From: Gnetum montanum
Lineage: Eukaryota; Streptophyta; Gnetopsida; Gnetales; Gnetaceae
Assembly (NCBI GenBank): GCA_015680685.1
Contig: MNCI01030702.1
Span: forward strand, 311,170 to 375,169
DNA length: 64,000 nt
Direction of reading: 5' to 3'
Shown: positions 10,517 through 22,122 of the stretch, in pieces
Position numbering within the stretch: position 1 is the first letter of the stretch
Layout of the letters: every line of letters starts with the position of its first letter
Program-made: the position numbers and the translations under genes
The notes under the pieces: generated by a model
Databases searched by the model: none
The model's input: only the letters and a program-made list of their open reading frames with translations
What the model was told of the DNA's origin: nothing

Positions 10517-11390
10517 TCTTGGTATCTTTATTCCATAAGGTAGATAAAGAATTTAGGGATGATTTACTTGATATTCCTCTATGTATATTTTTACCATGTA
10601 GTCAATGAGAGGTGACTCAAGTAATTAACTCATTGTCTCATAGAGGTATGCAACCAAAGTTCACTACATCTCTTACCTAAGGACATGTTTGGTCACCCAA
10701 TTTGCCCAGCGCAAAGTCAGCAGATTTTTTTAATCTTGTTTTAAAAAGTTGTTTAGCTTCTTGTAATTTTTTTACCATAAGTTTTTAGATTCGTATTAGA
10801 CCCACCACATACACCTATTTTCTATCATTTCCTAAATTCTTTTAAAAGATGTAATTTGTTAAAATCTATGACTTAAACTTAACATCTACACAAATTCTAA
10901 TCACTCCAACACTCTCTTGGTCCTCACACTCGCTGAAACAAGTAATGCGTATTAGCCATCCCGCAAAATATAATTTATCATGCATGGCAGGTTGCAGGCA
11001 ATTACAATTTTCAGATGTAGTGCAAGGAAGGTCCAAACTGTGTAAACGGACACTCTAACCAGATTGCAAAGGCAAACCCTTGAATCTTAAGCATCGCTGT
11101 ATTTACCCCATCAGACACCACCGCAAACTACAATTGGCCAGCCAGCTTGACAACGAAATGCATATATGCCTTTGAAAATATTTAACTTTTCAAAATGAAA
11201 GGAAAGAACATGCGGAATAAATTAAAAAAGAATCAGGTAAAAGGAAAAATAGAAATGTTCCGTGCTTGTTAAAAGCAACGACGAATACGTAAAAAACAAA
11301 TCACAATACTTGAAAAGCCATTCAGGAGATTACGCCAATTAAAAGACATATTTCCAGGGTGAAATGCCGAACACAGATCGCTGGAATCAC
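10517..11390. other. Intergenic, no feature recognised
   Basis: AT-rich sequence between the LTR of copy A and the stop codon of the DUF1995 gene. The last 250 bases should hold that gene's 3' UTR on the minus strand, but no clean AATAAA was found. No coding similarity was recognised. Confidence 0.5.
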
Positions 11391-12413
11391 TCATTTATTA
11401 TCCCTTGAACCAGAAATCAGATTTCTAATAAACTTCACAGACTTGGTCACCGGGGATTCTCTTGCAACAAAATCATAGAGTGCAGACTCAATTTGACGAG
11501 CACCAGGCCTCTTCTTAAACTCTGATACAGACCTGTATTCTTCTTTCTCTTTCACAAGAAGAAACCATGGATAGCTCTTACCTGAACCAATGCTACCCTG
11601 GTTAACACACCTGAACACAGCACCTTCCGTTTTCTTGAAAAATCCCTGAATTGCAAGAGGAGTGAACGAGTAAATAACTTCAAAAGACGAGATAAAGCTG
11701 CTTGTCTCTGCATCTTCTTCATCCTCTGGAACCCATCCGGGATTGAATAAAATAACAGGCCTTGGAGCAAGCTCTTTGGAAATAGCTTCAATGGCAGCTA
11801 TCTGATCAATTCCAGGCCCCACAAATAGCAGCACATCAAAATCCTGAACAAAACCCAAATCCACGGTCTGGTCTAAACTGAGCACAACAACATTCAAACT
11901 GCTGTCAAAAGCCTCAGGACTCAGACCCGGAATCTCTGAATCGGACAAGAATACTGCAATGTTGAGGGAGTTTCCCCTGGTGTTGACACAGAAACCATTT
12001 AGAATCTGAGAGATCAGTGAAACAAGAGCAGATGGAGATTCATCGTTAATGGGTATTTCTACTCTGAGTCTCAACTGCCTGAGTTTCCTCTGTTTACCTT
12101 GAGCTTCTAAATTTCTTAGTGTTTTTGACAGTAGAGCTGAGAGTCTGCTTCTGACCTGATCAATGGCCTCCTCCCGTGTGTCTGGTGGGAAGATTGAATC
12201 CTTCTGTTTTTCTGCAAATTTGCTGCTCACAGAAAAGCACGAGAACCTTGCTGCAGAAGATGGGCCGTACTTTGGCAATGGAACAGAACTACTATAAGAT
12301 CTAGAAAGATGGGAAATTCTGGACAGCAGAAGGGATGAATTTGTAAGCCTGGTGCAAACAAAATCTAAAGATGAAGAATAGGGGTAAAAACCGGAGTTCA
12401 GAGACATTATCAT
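11391..12413 (-). CDS. DUF1995 domain protein, probably chloroplast-targeted (LPA3/adenylate kinase 5-like family)
   Basis: An intact single-exon frame of 340 codons ending in TGA. Residues 1 to about 70 are rich in Ser and basic residues with almost no acidic ones, like a plastid transit peptide. The body starts FPPDTREEAIDQVRSRL (about 77-93), continues RLRVEIPINDESPSALV, then an alternating beta/alpha part (LNIAVFLSD, FDVLLFVGPG, RPVILFNPGW), and ends SYPWFLLVKEKEEYRSV ... RPGARQIESALYDFV. This order fits DUF1995 proteins, which include LPA3 (photosystem II assembly) and the C-terminal part of plastid adenylate kinase 5. No kinase domain is present, so ATP:AMP activity is not predicted; the function of this stand-alone form is unknown to me. 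M1 and M3 are both possible starts. The absence of introns could mean a retrocopy, but the frame is fully open. Confidence 0.8.
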   Translation of the reverse strand: MIMSLNSGFYPYSSSLDFVCTRLTNSSLLLSRISHLSRSYSSSVPLPKYGPSSAARFSCFSVSSKFAEKQKDSIFPPDTREEAIDQVRSRLSALLSKTLRNLEAQGKQRKLRQLRLRVEIPINDESPSALVSLISQILNGFCVNTRGNSLNIAVFLSDSEIPGLSPEAFDSSLNVVVLSLDQTVDLGFVQDFDVLLFVGPGIDQIAAIEAISKELAPRPVILFNPGWVPEDEEDAETSSFISSFEVIYSFTPLAIQGFFKKTEGAVFRCVNQGSIGSGKSYPWFLLVKEKEEYRSVSEFKKRPGARQIESALYDFVARESPVTKSVKFIRNLISGSRDNK

Positions 12414-13309
12414 GTTTGCCCTTGTGTAGGGTACGCTGCTTCAGAGTCATTGAGGGATACCCAGCACGATTCTTATCCGGACTCTGTTCGCTTGAATCAC
12501 CTTTGGCCCGGCGCACTTCCTTTGGTTCATGTTTCAATGGAAAACGGGAAAATACGACCCAGCGACGGAAAGATTTGCGATAATTTGACTGGGACCAGGG
12601 CCGTTTATTAGGTTGCAGAGGAAAACTTATTGTTAATATTCTTCATGATAGTTGGTTCAAGTTTTTAGTTTATTGTTTTATTAAGCAAGAGGTTGTTAGT
12701 TTGCCTCAAGTTTAAAGTGCCATTATATTCCTAAATATATTTATAATTATTTTTTTGAATTTCAACATTCCCTTTATACATTAATCTTATTAAAGGGACA
12801 ATGTTTAAAGGAATCCTTTTATAGGCTAATTTTATTAATGGGCTAGTGTTGTTTAACCCTACATTTTGAAGTCTTTTCTATCATGATTAATTGTAAGATG
12901 AAGGGAGGAAGGGGAAAGTGTAGAGAGTATCCTTTGTTGGTGATCCAAGGGTTGTTTTCCAAGAATATGGGTTGTAAGGAGTCTGGAGATCCTTATGGAT
13001 TCCATGCTCTCGTAACTATCACACTAAAAAAACTACATGGTTCTGATTCTTTTGTGTACTAGATATGTAGGTTCGTGGAGGAGTTTTGGCTCTAAGGTAT
13101 CACTCTTATCTACATAATGGAGTTTAGAGTTAATGCATTAGAGTAGGAATAAGTCTTAGCTCTCTTAAAGGAATAGTATCATGTGTGCAGGCTAATTCTC
13201 TTTCTATGGTGATACATATGTATACATCTAGTTGGTCCCATCACTTGTATAATTACTAACAGCATACTAGCTACACCACTAACCATTGGACTAATGTGTG
13301 TGCTTATAT
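12414..13309. other. Upstream region of the DUF1995 gene and intergenic DNA
   Basis: The first about 190 bases upstream of the DUF1995 start are GC-richer than the surroundings and probably hold its 5' UTR and promoter. An out-of-frame minus-strand ATG at 12537 opens a 78-codon frame that overlaps the gene start; it would be an upstream ORF only if transcription starts beyond it. From about 12600 to 13309 the DNA is AT-rich with no recognisable gene. Confidence 0.4.
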
Positions 13310-13499
13310 ATGCTTGTAGGTGCTATGACCACTTTGAACATAATGTGCTAACGTTTGGTAATCCTAGCGGTGGATATTTGGTATGCCCAACAATAACCAC
13401 TTGGTAATCCAATAATGTTAACACTAGTTCGAGATGTGTATGACAAGTGGAAATGGTTACTCCACATTAGGATAATTAGTTATTAGATTAGTTGATTAG
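13310..13499 (+). mobile_element. Left part of an older LTR interrupted by copy B
   Basis: The sequence aligns with positions of about 2200-2360 of the solo LTR (GACCACTT..., GGTAATCC, CGAGATGTGTATGACAAGTGG, ATTAGTTAGG), in plus orientation. It continues on the other side of copy B at 22970. The outer U3 end was not found, so this LTR may be truncated on the left. Confidence 0.7.
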
Positions 13500-13504
13500 T
13501 TAGG
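13500..13504. repeat. Left target-site duplication TTAGG of gypsy copy B
   Basis: TTAGG immediately precedes TGATGAG and recurs at 22965-22969 immediately after CTCATCA. Confidence 0.9.
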
Positions 13505-14097
13505 TGATGAGCGGTGAGGTACCCCTACGCCCAACCATACGAATACAAGCGTTCATGTGCGATCTAGTCGAACTTCGAAGATTAAGTGCTTATGCACCTA
13601 CACAGAACAAGGACAAGTTATGCAATCGTTGTCTTCCCAAGCTTACTTGTAAGGCATAATTGTATGGTTAAGTAAACTTGAGGTGTATGATTTTTATGTT
13701 TTTCTTTTATATTTTCTATCCTAGTATCCTAAGTGTGTGCAATGAAAAAATTTAATTAACTAGTGGGTTTTGTAACTCTAATGTGAATAAAATCCTAACA
13801 CCAGCATCTATTCCCACTCTCCGGACACATCTTGAACTAGTGTAACACTACTNGACTCCTACTACGGGCACTCAAAAATAATTCTAACTCTGGAAGGGAA
13901 AAACTACAAGAGTTCAGCTAAGGGACTAAAAAACTAATCCCCAAGACGCAAGTGCCCCTATCTCCTATTTATAGCCAACGAGACAGGTTCCAACATTGCA
14001 TGTCCGATATCGGTTGGCCCATCTGATATTACGTATCCGATATCGAGGCTTTGATATTGAGGATCTGATATCGAGGCGCTTACTTGATGACTCATCA
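13505..14097 (-). mobile_element. 3' LTR of gypsy copy B, with an internal gap
   Basis: It runs from TGATGAG to CTCATCA. It matches the 5' LTR except that about 280 bases (equivalent to 22471-22749) are missing exactly at the N at 13853, and about 29 extra bases of GATAT-type repeat occur near 14030-14075. The missing block holds the LTR's middle part and is more likely an assembly gap than a deletion. Confidence 0.9.
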
Positions 14098-15965
14098 TAC
14101 CCTCACGACTGAATGAAAACTCATCCTCGAGTTCCTTACAAAATATTGGGAAAGTATGGGATTATTGACTGAACGATAACTGATGGTGACATGGAATGAC
14201 AGACTCAGAGTGCATGGTGAACAGATCGACAAATGTTTTATAGCATTGGTGTTCATAACCATTGTGGTGAACATTGTACGTAGATGACATCTAGTCCCTC
14301 ATTTGATAGCTTGAAGAGAGAGAGAGAAAAGAAAATGAGGTGTGTTGCTACTGATGTTAAAAAGGTGCACATCGTTGTTTGTCCATGGCCACATAACTAA
14401 GTGTATTCCTTGCATTAATGCACAGCTCCAATCCATCCTAAGTGCCCCCTCCTATCCGAGTCCATTGTTCATGTGATCGTCACCTGCACACACAACACAA
14501 TCACCAATTAGCAAGGATAGATAAGATATAATGCAATTGATACCTTGCCTCGATATGAAACACATTGGCTAGGTTGTGGGTATGGAAGATACTAGATTAG
14601 AGGTTTGTAAGTGATAACTACCCAAGGTGTAGGGGTAAGATAAATAATGGAATGGAAAAATTTGCGACAGGCCCCCACGACTAAGAGTGAACCTCCAATA
14701 GCAATAGGATGGAAAACAAAAGAAAAAGGAAGCTAAAAGGAATAACAACAGGGAAGCCAATAAATAGAAAATGGATGTCATGGGTGGATGGAAATGAGAA
14801 ATAGTTGATTGCAAGAAATGTTTAAGGGAAAAGAACTTAATAATTGCACCAAAAAGGAATGTCAATGGGTCCTCCCCAAAGCAGGCTCATGCCCTTTATG
14901 CCCTAACAAACCCACAAATCAAAGAGTCTGTAGGCTCTAGGAATGACATATGGAGGCAATAGTTAAGAATTCACCCATAAGAATTTACCAAAGAATAACA
15001 ATGCACCTACCAAGATATAGACTAATCATAAAACTGGCAATGAGGTAGAATACGGGAAGCAATACGGAAAGAGAAGAGAGAATGGAATGAAATCCCAAAA
15101 TCAAGGTTGTGTAATGTCCCTTGTATATTATGTGGTTAAGGTGACTTAATAAAATTCAGCCCAAATCTAGATTAAAACTAACCATATCCAGTGACCTTGC
15201 ATCAACACACTTGAGCAACTCATCCTCTTGAAGCAACAAGAATGCTTCCACAGAGCAACCACCATTTCAAAAAGAGAAAAATAGAGAAGTAGGAAGTGAG
15301 AAAGGGCCTTGGTTAGAGGGAACCTTCAAGCATGGGTAACATGTCTTTCCAGTGCCATAACTAGTGCTTGTAGCCCATATTTCTTTATTATGTCTAAGAG
15401 TTGTGCTTTGAATTCCCACCAGTTTTTTTTTTTTGGAGTGGGAACCACACCATGCAAAGACTTATTTAAGTCATTCAACTTCCTAATATTAGTTGACAGC
15501 AGAATGATGGAAAGCCTATGAAAAGCATATAAGTTCCCAAGAGAATAGCCAAAACAAATATGTTGAATCCCCTTGAAGTCACACCCTTTTCAATCCATTT
15601 GAATCATTCTTTGGTTTGAAGAATACCAAGCCACAAATTCATTAATAGGTTTGAGTAGAAAAAGGGATAGTACATTTCCAAAACAAAGGGAGACCATAGA
15701 GCTGAATGGATGAATGGATGACATGGACTCATTACCTGCTTTATTAAAAGAAACCATATTTTAGTATCGGCATTAAAAGTCAAAGGTAAAAACCACTATT
15801 ATAGTACAATCCACCATCATGAGCACTTATTATATGATGAGTGAGAATAAATCAAACAAAATATAATAGAGAAAAAAATAGTAAAAATGTTAATGCTGGT
15901 GTAAAAAAAAACAAGTAAATATGAAAAATGTGTAAAACAAAAAAGACAAAAGAAACTGAGGGCTT
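14098..15965 (-). other. 3' non-coding region of gypsy copy B
   Basis: 1.87 kb between integrase and the 3' LTR. The bases next to the LTR read GAGGGTA on the minus strand, a weak candidate polypurine tract. AG-rich runs occur at about 14310-14335 and 14690-14760. The open frames in this part look accidental, and no env-like protein (signal peptide plus membrane segments) was recognised. Confidence 0.5.
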
Positions 15966-15972
15966 AGAATAA

Positions 15973-17335
15973 TTAGCATTGGTGGCCATCTCCCCCATGA
16001 CTGAGTTGGAAGGAGGAGATCTGAAATAATGAGCAAGGTTGTTCATCAATAGAGGTAGTATTAGTACTGGGTGTTTTGGGCATATGGAAAGGTTTAGTTT
16101 GTTGGATGTTGACCAATAATTTCTTATACAGGCTTCCAAGTTTATAGATCATCATGGCCCCTGAAGGAAAAGTTTCATGAATGATATAAGATCCTTCCCA
16201 TAGCATTTGAAATTCAGTTTGTTGTGGCACATGTGTAGGATTCCAATAAAGAACCCTATCTCCTAGTTGATATTTGACTTTCCTAACTCTTAGGTCATGA
16301 TGTTGCTTGTTGAAGGATTTGTGCAATTCATTGGATGATAGGGCGACTAATTGATTTTCATCTAGCAAGTTAAGATTCATTAACCATTCTCTCTGCACTA
16401 AACTAAGGTCAAGGTTAAGGACACATGCTGTAGATAGTGTACAGAGCTTAACTTGGATAGAAAGTGTTGAAAGTTTACTGTACACTAACTCATAGGGAGA
16501 GTAGCCTATAGGGAGTTTCTATGTTGAGCGGTAGGCCTAAAAAGCATCATTTAGTTTGGTGTGTCACCTATATTTGCTAATGGTTCATGTCAAGATTTTT
16601 ATGATTTCCCTATTGGTGACTTCGGCTTGACCATTTTCTTGAGGATGATCTGGTGTAGTTAGTTTATGCTCAACTCCTAAGAATTGCATCACCTTCTAAA
16701 AAGTCACACTTGTAAAATATGTACCATTATCAGAAATAAGTACATGAGGCATGCCAAACCTGTTTATGATTTGTTGTTGAACAAATCATGCAGCGGTAGA
16801 TGATGCACAGTTAGTAACGGTAATTGCTTTTGTCCATTTTGTGAAATAGTCAACAAAAATAACAATGTATGTTTTTCCATTGGATATCGATGTAATAGGC
16901 CCCATAAAATCAATACCCCATATATTAAAGGGTTCTAAGGGATAAATCCATTGTTATGGACCCTCCATTCTAGCAGTCATTCTCCCATCGCGTTGGCAAT
17001 GCTCACAAGATTGGACAAAATGATAGGCGTCCCTAAATAATGTAAGCTAATAATATCCTGCAAGAAAACTTTTAATGGTTGTTCATCTCCCAGTGTAATG
17101 ACCCCCACAAGGGCCTTCATGAGCGTCTTGGAGAACTTGTAATTGATCTACGTTGGGAACACACCATCGAACCAAGCCATCAGAACACACCTTGTAAAGG
17201 TGTTCATTAATTTCCATGAAATGTTTGACTCGGTGGAGAAACTATTGTTTCTTTCTAATGTCCAGCCCTTATGGTGTTTCTTATGTGAGAAGATAAGTAA
17301 GAATGCTATTATACCAATTTGTATCTATGGGTGAT
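15973..17335 (-). pseudogene. Integrase of gypsy copy B
   Basis: Minus-strand order: a pre-integrase segment (about 17200-17330), zinc-site remains (CEHCQRDGR, about 17000), a core with all three catalytic positions readable in pieces (GIDFMGPI about 16900, SDNGTYFTS about 16735, ENGQAEVTN about 16640), and a C-terminal domain within a 170-codon open stretch at 15973-16485 (RKVKYQLGDRVLYWNPTHVP). Stops interrupt the core. In contrast to copy A, the first Asp is retained. The uninterrupted CACACCTTGTAAAGG at about 17190 is the empty site of the solo LTR in copy A. Confidence 0.87.
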
Positions 17336-17399
17336 TGATTGTTTATTACACCTACAAAGAAGAGTTCATTAGGGAAGCGATCAGAAATTGGGTATTTGT

Positions 17400-18665
17400 C
17401 CTCTTTGTTGTCCCATCATAACTAGGATAAATGATTGGCAACAACATTCTCAGTGCCTTTACAATCGACCATCATAAGATCGAACTCTTGCAAGATCATG
17501 AGCCATCGTATGATGCAAGGGCTCACCATTGGTTTATTCATAAGGAACTAAATCACACTATGATCCGTGTGTACAAATACCTTATAGCCTAATACATAGT
17601 GCCTAAATTTTTCTAGTGCAAACACCACAACCATTAACTCTTTTTATGTTGTGGCATAGTTGAGTTGTGCACCAACAATACTTCAACTTGCACAGTGAAT
17701 GTAATAGGGACATTTTTGGTCATCTAATTGTGTAAGTACGGCTCCTAAAGCAAAATTGGACACATCAGTCATTATATGGAATGGTTTGGACTAGTCATGG
17801 GCTTGTAGAATGGGTGTTTCTACAAGCTTTTGCTTCAAGGTTTGGAAAGCTAGTTCACATTCCTTGGTCTATTCAAAGGATATGTCCTTTTTCGTTAATT
17901 CCACCAATGGTTTTGCAATCTTTGAAAAGTTCTCGATGAAACGTCTATAATAGCTAGTATGTTCAAGGAATGATCAAACATCTTTTACAGTTTCAAGTTG
18001 ATGAGTGATTCCTTGGATGACTTTAATTTTTTCAGGATCTACCTCCATCCCTATTTGTGAAATTTTATGCCTTAATACAATGCCCTCTTAGACCATTAAG
18101 TGGCTTTTCTACCAATTGAGCCTTAGGTTGGTTTCAACACATCATTTCAATACTTGCCCTAATCAGTCCAATGCTTGTTCAAAGTCCACTCCGTAGGTGG
18201 AGAAATTGTCCATAAAAACCTCCACACCATTCCCTATTTGTTGCTGAAATATATTGAGAACCAAACATTGAAACGTTGCTAGAGCATTGCACAAGCCAAA
18301 CGACATCTACTTATATGCAAATGTTCCCCAAGGACTTATGAATGTAGTTTTGGCTTGGTCTTTTGGTTCTATTTGGATTTGATTGTACCCATTATTACCA
18401 TCCAAAAAACTATAATAATAATGCCCTACAATGGTATCTAAGACTTGGTCAATGAAAGGAAATGGGAAATGATCTTTAAATGTTACCATGTTTAATAGCC
18501 TAAAGTCTATACACATCCTCCATTTACCACCTTTTTTAGGCACAATGACTAATGGACTAGCCCATTCACTATCAACAATGGGATAGATGAACCCGGCCTT
18601 CAGAAGTTGTTCAATTTCTAACTTAACTACTTGCTTAAGCTTTGGATTCAGTCATCTCTGCGATT
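17400..18665 (-). pseudogene. Reverse transcriptase and RNase H of gypsy copy B
   Basis: The RT N-terminal part is open at 18307-18543 (MPKKGGKWRMCIDFRLLNMV, DHFPFPFIDQVLDTIVGH, GYNQIQIEPKDQAKTTF). Downstream on the minus strand, VEVFMDNFSTYG near 18205 is the active-site motif with the second Asp changed to Asn. RNase H remains include TDVSNFALGAVL (about 17760), KELMVVVFALEKFRHYVLGYK and HTDHSVI (about 17560). Several stops are present. The RT has lost a catalytic residue that copy A still has. Confidence 0.87.
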
Positions 18666-18669
18666 ATCA

Positions 18670-19445
18670 TCAAGGCTTCATACAGGGGTTAGTGTAAATT
18701 CTATGTTGGCATATCCTAGGATCTATTCCAGTTAATTCGGGATATGACCAAGCAAAGGCTTTTGACCAATTATTTACCATCTTCAGCAGTCTTTCTTTTT
18801 GTTGAGGAGCGAGCTTAACATTAATAATTACCGATTTTCCATTCTTGAGAAATGCATCCTCCATACCAGTGGGCAACAATTTTAATTCAAGGGGTTTTTG
18901 CTTAAACTTGTCAGGGATTTTTAACTTCCCCCAGTTGATATTTTCGGTGTCAGTACTTGGAAGTTGGCGATGGACTTGCTCTAATTCATCTATGCTATCG
19001 ATATAGGCACAAGTCAAGCTCTCANTCAATCTTTCCAAAAGCATTTTCTTTTGATATCTCTAAGGAAAGATCACGTATTCCTAGGCATGCATCAATCGTA
19101 ATTAGCCATGCTCTTCCCATGATGATTGGAAAGTTCCCCTTAGAGTTGTTGACTTGGATCACTAGGAAATTGGCTAGATATGACCACCCATGAATAGTGG
19201 TAACAATGTCCTCCACTAGTCCCAATGGAACAGTGATGGACTAGTTTTCCAACTCTAAATGGATGTTACTCTTCTTTAGCACAGGCAGGTTCTAGGCTTT
19301 ATACATTTCCTAGGAGATTAAATTAGCACCAAAACCTGAATCCAAAAGAGTTTTGCAAGGCTCATTTCCAGTGATTTGCAAATAAATAAGAGGACTTCCA
19401 GGATTAGATAATTTCCTAAGAAGATGGCAAACTTTAATTCAATGA
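18670..19445 (-). pseudogene. Aspartic protease and RT linker of gypsy copy B
   Basis: Protease part on the minus strand: LLDSGFGANLI at about 19350 with the catalytic Asp retained, then GLVEDIVTTIHGWSYLANF and IIMGRAWLITIDACLGIRD. The linker reads FLKNGKSVIINVKLAPQQKE and WSKAFAWSYPELTGIDPRICQ. An N at 19025 joins the two and copy A shows at least 130 bases of linker that are absent here, so sequence is missing at this join. Confidence 0.8.
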
Positions 19446-19458
19446 GTGATGGTGTGAG

Positions 19459-21985
19459 TTAACATAATAGTGTGCATTGAGTGTGGTTTTTGGTTTGAAG
19501 GAAGCTCCGAAGATTCAAATGATGATAAGACATTTGGATAATTAGCCACTTGTGGTTGTAAGGACTTGGTTGGATTGTTGGTTCTAAAGAAGGATCTCTT
19601 CTTTGATCGATTGTTCGAACCAGTAGTTGGTTGAAGATTAACAACCCTTGTAGTGTTATGTTGCTGTGGCTAGGTAGGAAGCTCACCTTGCATAGTTGGA
19701 GTAGGTGGTAATGGAGCTGAGGGTGGAAGAGATGCAAATAGATGAGAAGGATAGTATGTATGTGGAGCATCACCCCAAGAAGAAGAAGTTCTATAGTACT
19801 TGGGGGTTTGGTAGTGAGGTTGAAGAGCAACATGATTAGGAGATTCATGTGGAGAGATCGGCTGCTAAACGTAATACCCGTATGGGTCAGGTTGACGATA
19901 AGGGTACTGTTGATGTGGTGGTGGCATTCCCCATGATTATGGGTGTTGCCACCATTGATACTGTTCATTCAGTTGTGGTGGAGCTCCACTCGGATAATAT
20001 GTCAAGGGTTGGTGGAATTACCTTGGGTTACCTTGAGGATAAGGTAACATTTTAGGTATTTGTTGTCTGTTTAATCATGGGTTTAGTGCATACACCCCCA
20101 GACTCTTGCAAATGTGACACCACTAGGTAGCATCCCTTAGGATGGTCACATTGGCAAATCTCACATCCACCATCATCGTCCATGTCCGAATCCACAACCT
20201 CTTTAATGACGACAACCTTGCCCTTACCCTTGTTACGTGCATACTTAGCTTCTTTCTTTTTCCTTCTCTCTCGATCACTACTTTGTTCTCTAGACTCCTC
20301 TACTACTTTTAGGATAGTTTGAAATTTGTCATTTAGGGAGTTACACATTTGATCCACCTTTGCCGATACTTCTGATGCAAATTTTTAAATGGGCAAAATC
20401 TTTCTATTCACCATCTCTTCAAGTGGTGACTCTTCTTCATCTTCACAAAATCTAATTTCCTTCTTTCAGAGGGAAGGATATCTGTTGTACTCCTCCACAC
20501 TTTCTCTTTTTCCTCAGCTCACCTTCCTCCTTGGCAACTTGCTCCAACAATCTTTGTATTTGATGGGGTTTGAGCTTAGATAGCCTTCCTTGGGCATAAG
20601 TCCCAAGGGTTCTTTGCGTTTTGTACCTAAGCCCATCTACGAGATGGTGTAGTTGTTCCTTCTACGAGTAACCATGGCCAGGACAATGATGTAACAATGA
20701 ATAATATCATACCATGGCAACATCCAAGGACTTGTGTCCTCATTGTTTCCATCTTTGGATTTGCTTACGCAAGTTGAACACTCGGGAGTACGTTTGATAC
20801 TTATCGTTGAATAGCTCCAACATGGTACTCTATTGACAAATGGATTTTTGTTCTAAGGATCGATACCAGCTTTCTACTTCCTTGATTAGTGTCTGTGGAA
20901 ATAACTTTAGCTTTTTCCATTTGTTTTCTATATTCTACAAGGCACATGCATCGTGGAATGCTTGCAAATGGTTTTGAGGATCAGCATTGTATCCCCCTTC
21001 AAATCATGGGATGTTATTCATGTCTAGTCTTTTGATCCTATTATCTATTTGGTTCCTTGTTGCGATCCTAAAGGCCTCTATTATATCTATCATATGTCAG
21101 GTGCAAGTAGGGGTTCATCGTGATCATGCTATCTATGGCGTCTATGATGCCTATGGTGTTCCCTACTCTCCCTTCTTTCGTGATGTTTCTCTTTGAAATG
21201 CCCTCGCCCCCTTTCTCTACTGTTTTGTTGATGATTTCTATTTTTCTTACCATTGTCCTCATGGTCTTTCCCTTTGCGACTGCTTTTAAATCCTGAAGGA
21301 GAGGGGGAAGAAGATGATGGAGGTGAAGAGGAAGGAGGATTGGCACCATGATGGCACCTATCAACTTCTTTTTGTGGTCGCAGTTACGATTAGAATGTTC
21401 ATCATTGTCATGTGTTCGTGTTCCTTTTCTAGACCCTTTGTGTCTATTGGTACCATAACTTAGATTATGAATAGTTGAGTGAAGATTTTAGTACCCAGCT
21501 CCTTGACCAAAGTTAACGAGAGGAACATCATTTTGTGGAAAACCTCCTGAGATAGGTTCACCACTGTCATTTTCACTTAGGACATATGGGACATCCTAAG
21601 ATCACTTCCCCTTCACGAATTCGTAATGTCTCTGCTGTTGTAGATCCCTCTGGCGTTGTGCCTCCGTGGGTCAATAATCTCTCGAATCTTACTCATGTAT
21701 AATGTACTTTGACTGTAAGTGTTGCATACCAATTCGTGTGAGAGCACGAAGAAGCATGCTCGGAATCAAGTGATCAGGAGGTAGCACTATGTTACCTTTT
21801 AAATCACACCATCGTAGTTGTTCATCCTAGTGAAGGATAAAGGTAAAGTTTGGTATATACTCATTAGGATGAGCATATACCATGCGAAACTGTTAGGGCA
21901 TTGGCAAATCAACATGTGCACCCCTCCTCCGATTATTCACGGTGTCGAACCTAGTCGATGAAGCACTCTCATAAGAAGGAGACAT
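19459..21985 (-). pseudogene. Gag of gypsy copy B
   Basis: The probable start is ATG at 21985 (MSPSYESASSTRFDTVNN). The N-terminal region includes FTFILH.DEQLRWCDLKGN. The gag core at about 20600-21020 reads FEGGYNADPQNHLQAFHDAC, NIENKWKKLKLFPQTLIKE and STMLELFNDKYQ. A basic stretch lies at 20210-20330 (SDRERRKKKEAKYARNKGKGK) followed by a Cys/His cluster CEICQCDHPKGC that may be a divergent zinc site. The C-terminal part is Pro/His-rich. Frameshifts and stops are frequent. Confidence 0.78.
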
Positions 21986-22103
21986 GATTGATTATTTAGT
22001 GTGCGATACCCCTTTTATGGTGATTGTAGGATAGTTAACTCTAAGGGTTTGTTCTAATGATGGAAGGATTTCTTAAGTTCTAATTAGTGCACAAACAACA
22101 AAA

Positions 22104-22121
22104 TTCCTAGCAACGGCTCCA
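22104..22121 (-). other. Primer binding site of gypsy copy B (tRNA-Asp type)
   Basis: Minus-strand TGGAGCCGTTGCTAGGAA, separated by one base from the 5' LTR. The first 12 bases differ from TGGCGCCGTTGC (the tRNA-Asp complement) at a single base. Confidence 0.78.
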
Positions 22122-22122
22122 A

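Noticed and set aside
11552-11791. 79-codon minus-strand frame inside the DUF1995 gene
   Set aside because: Out-of-frame shadow of the longer gene.
14569-15521. Possible env-like ORF between integrase and the 3' LTR of copy B
   Set aside because: A short frame with hydrophobic runs exists, but it is AT/pyrimidine-driven, has no signal peptide-ectodomain-anchor layout and is not preserved in copy A.
22104-22121. A tRNA gene at the tRNA-Asp-like sequence
   Set aside because: Only the 3'-terminal match of about 18 bases is present, directly beside an LTR; it is a primer binding site.
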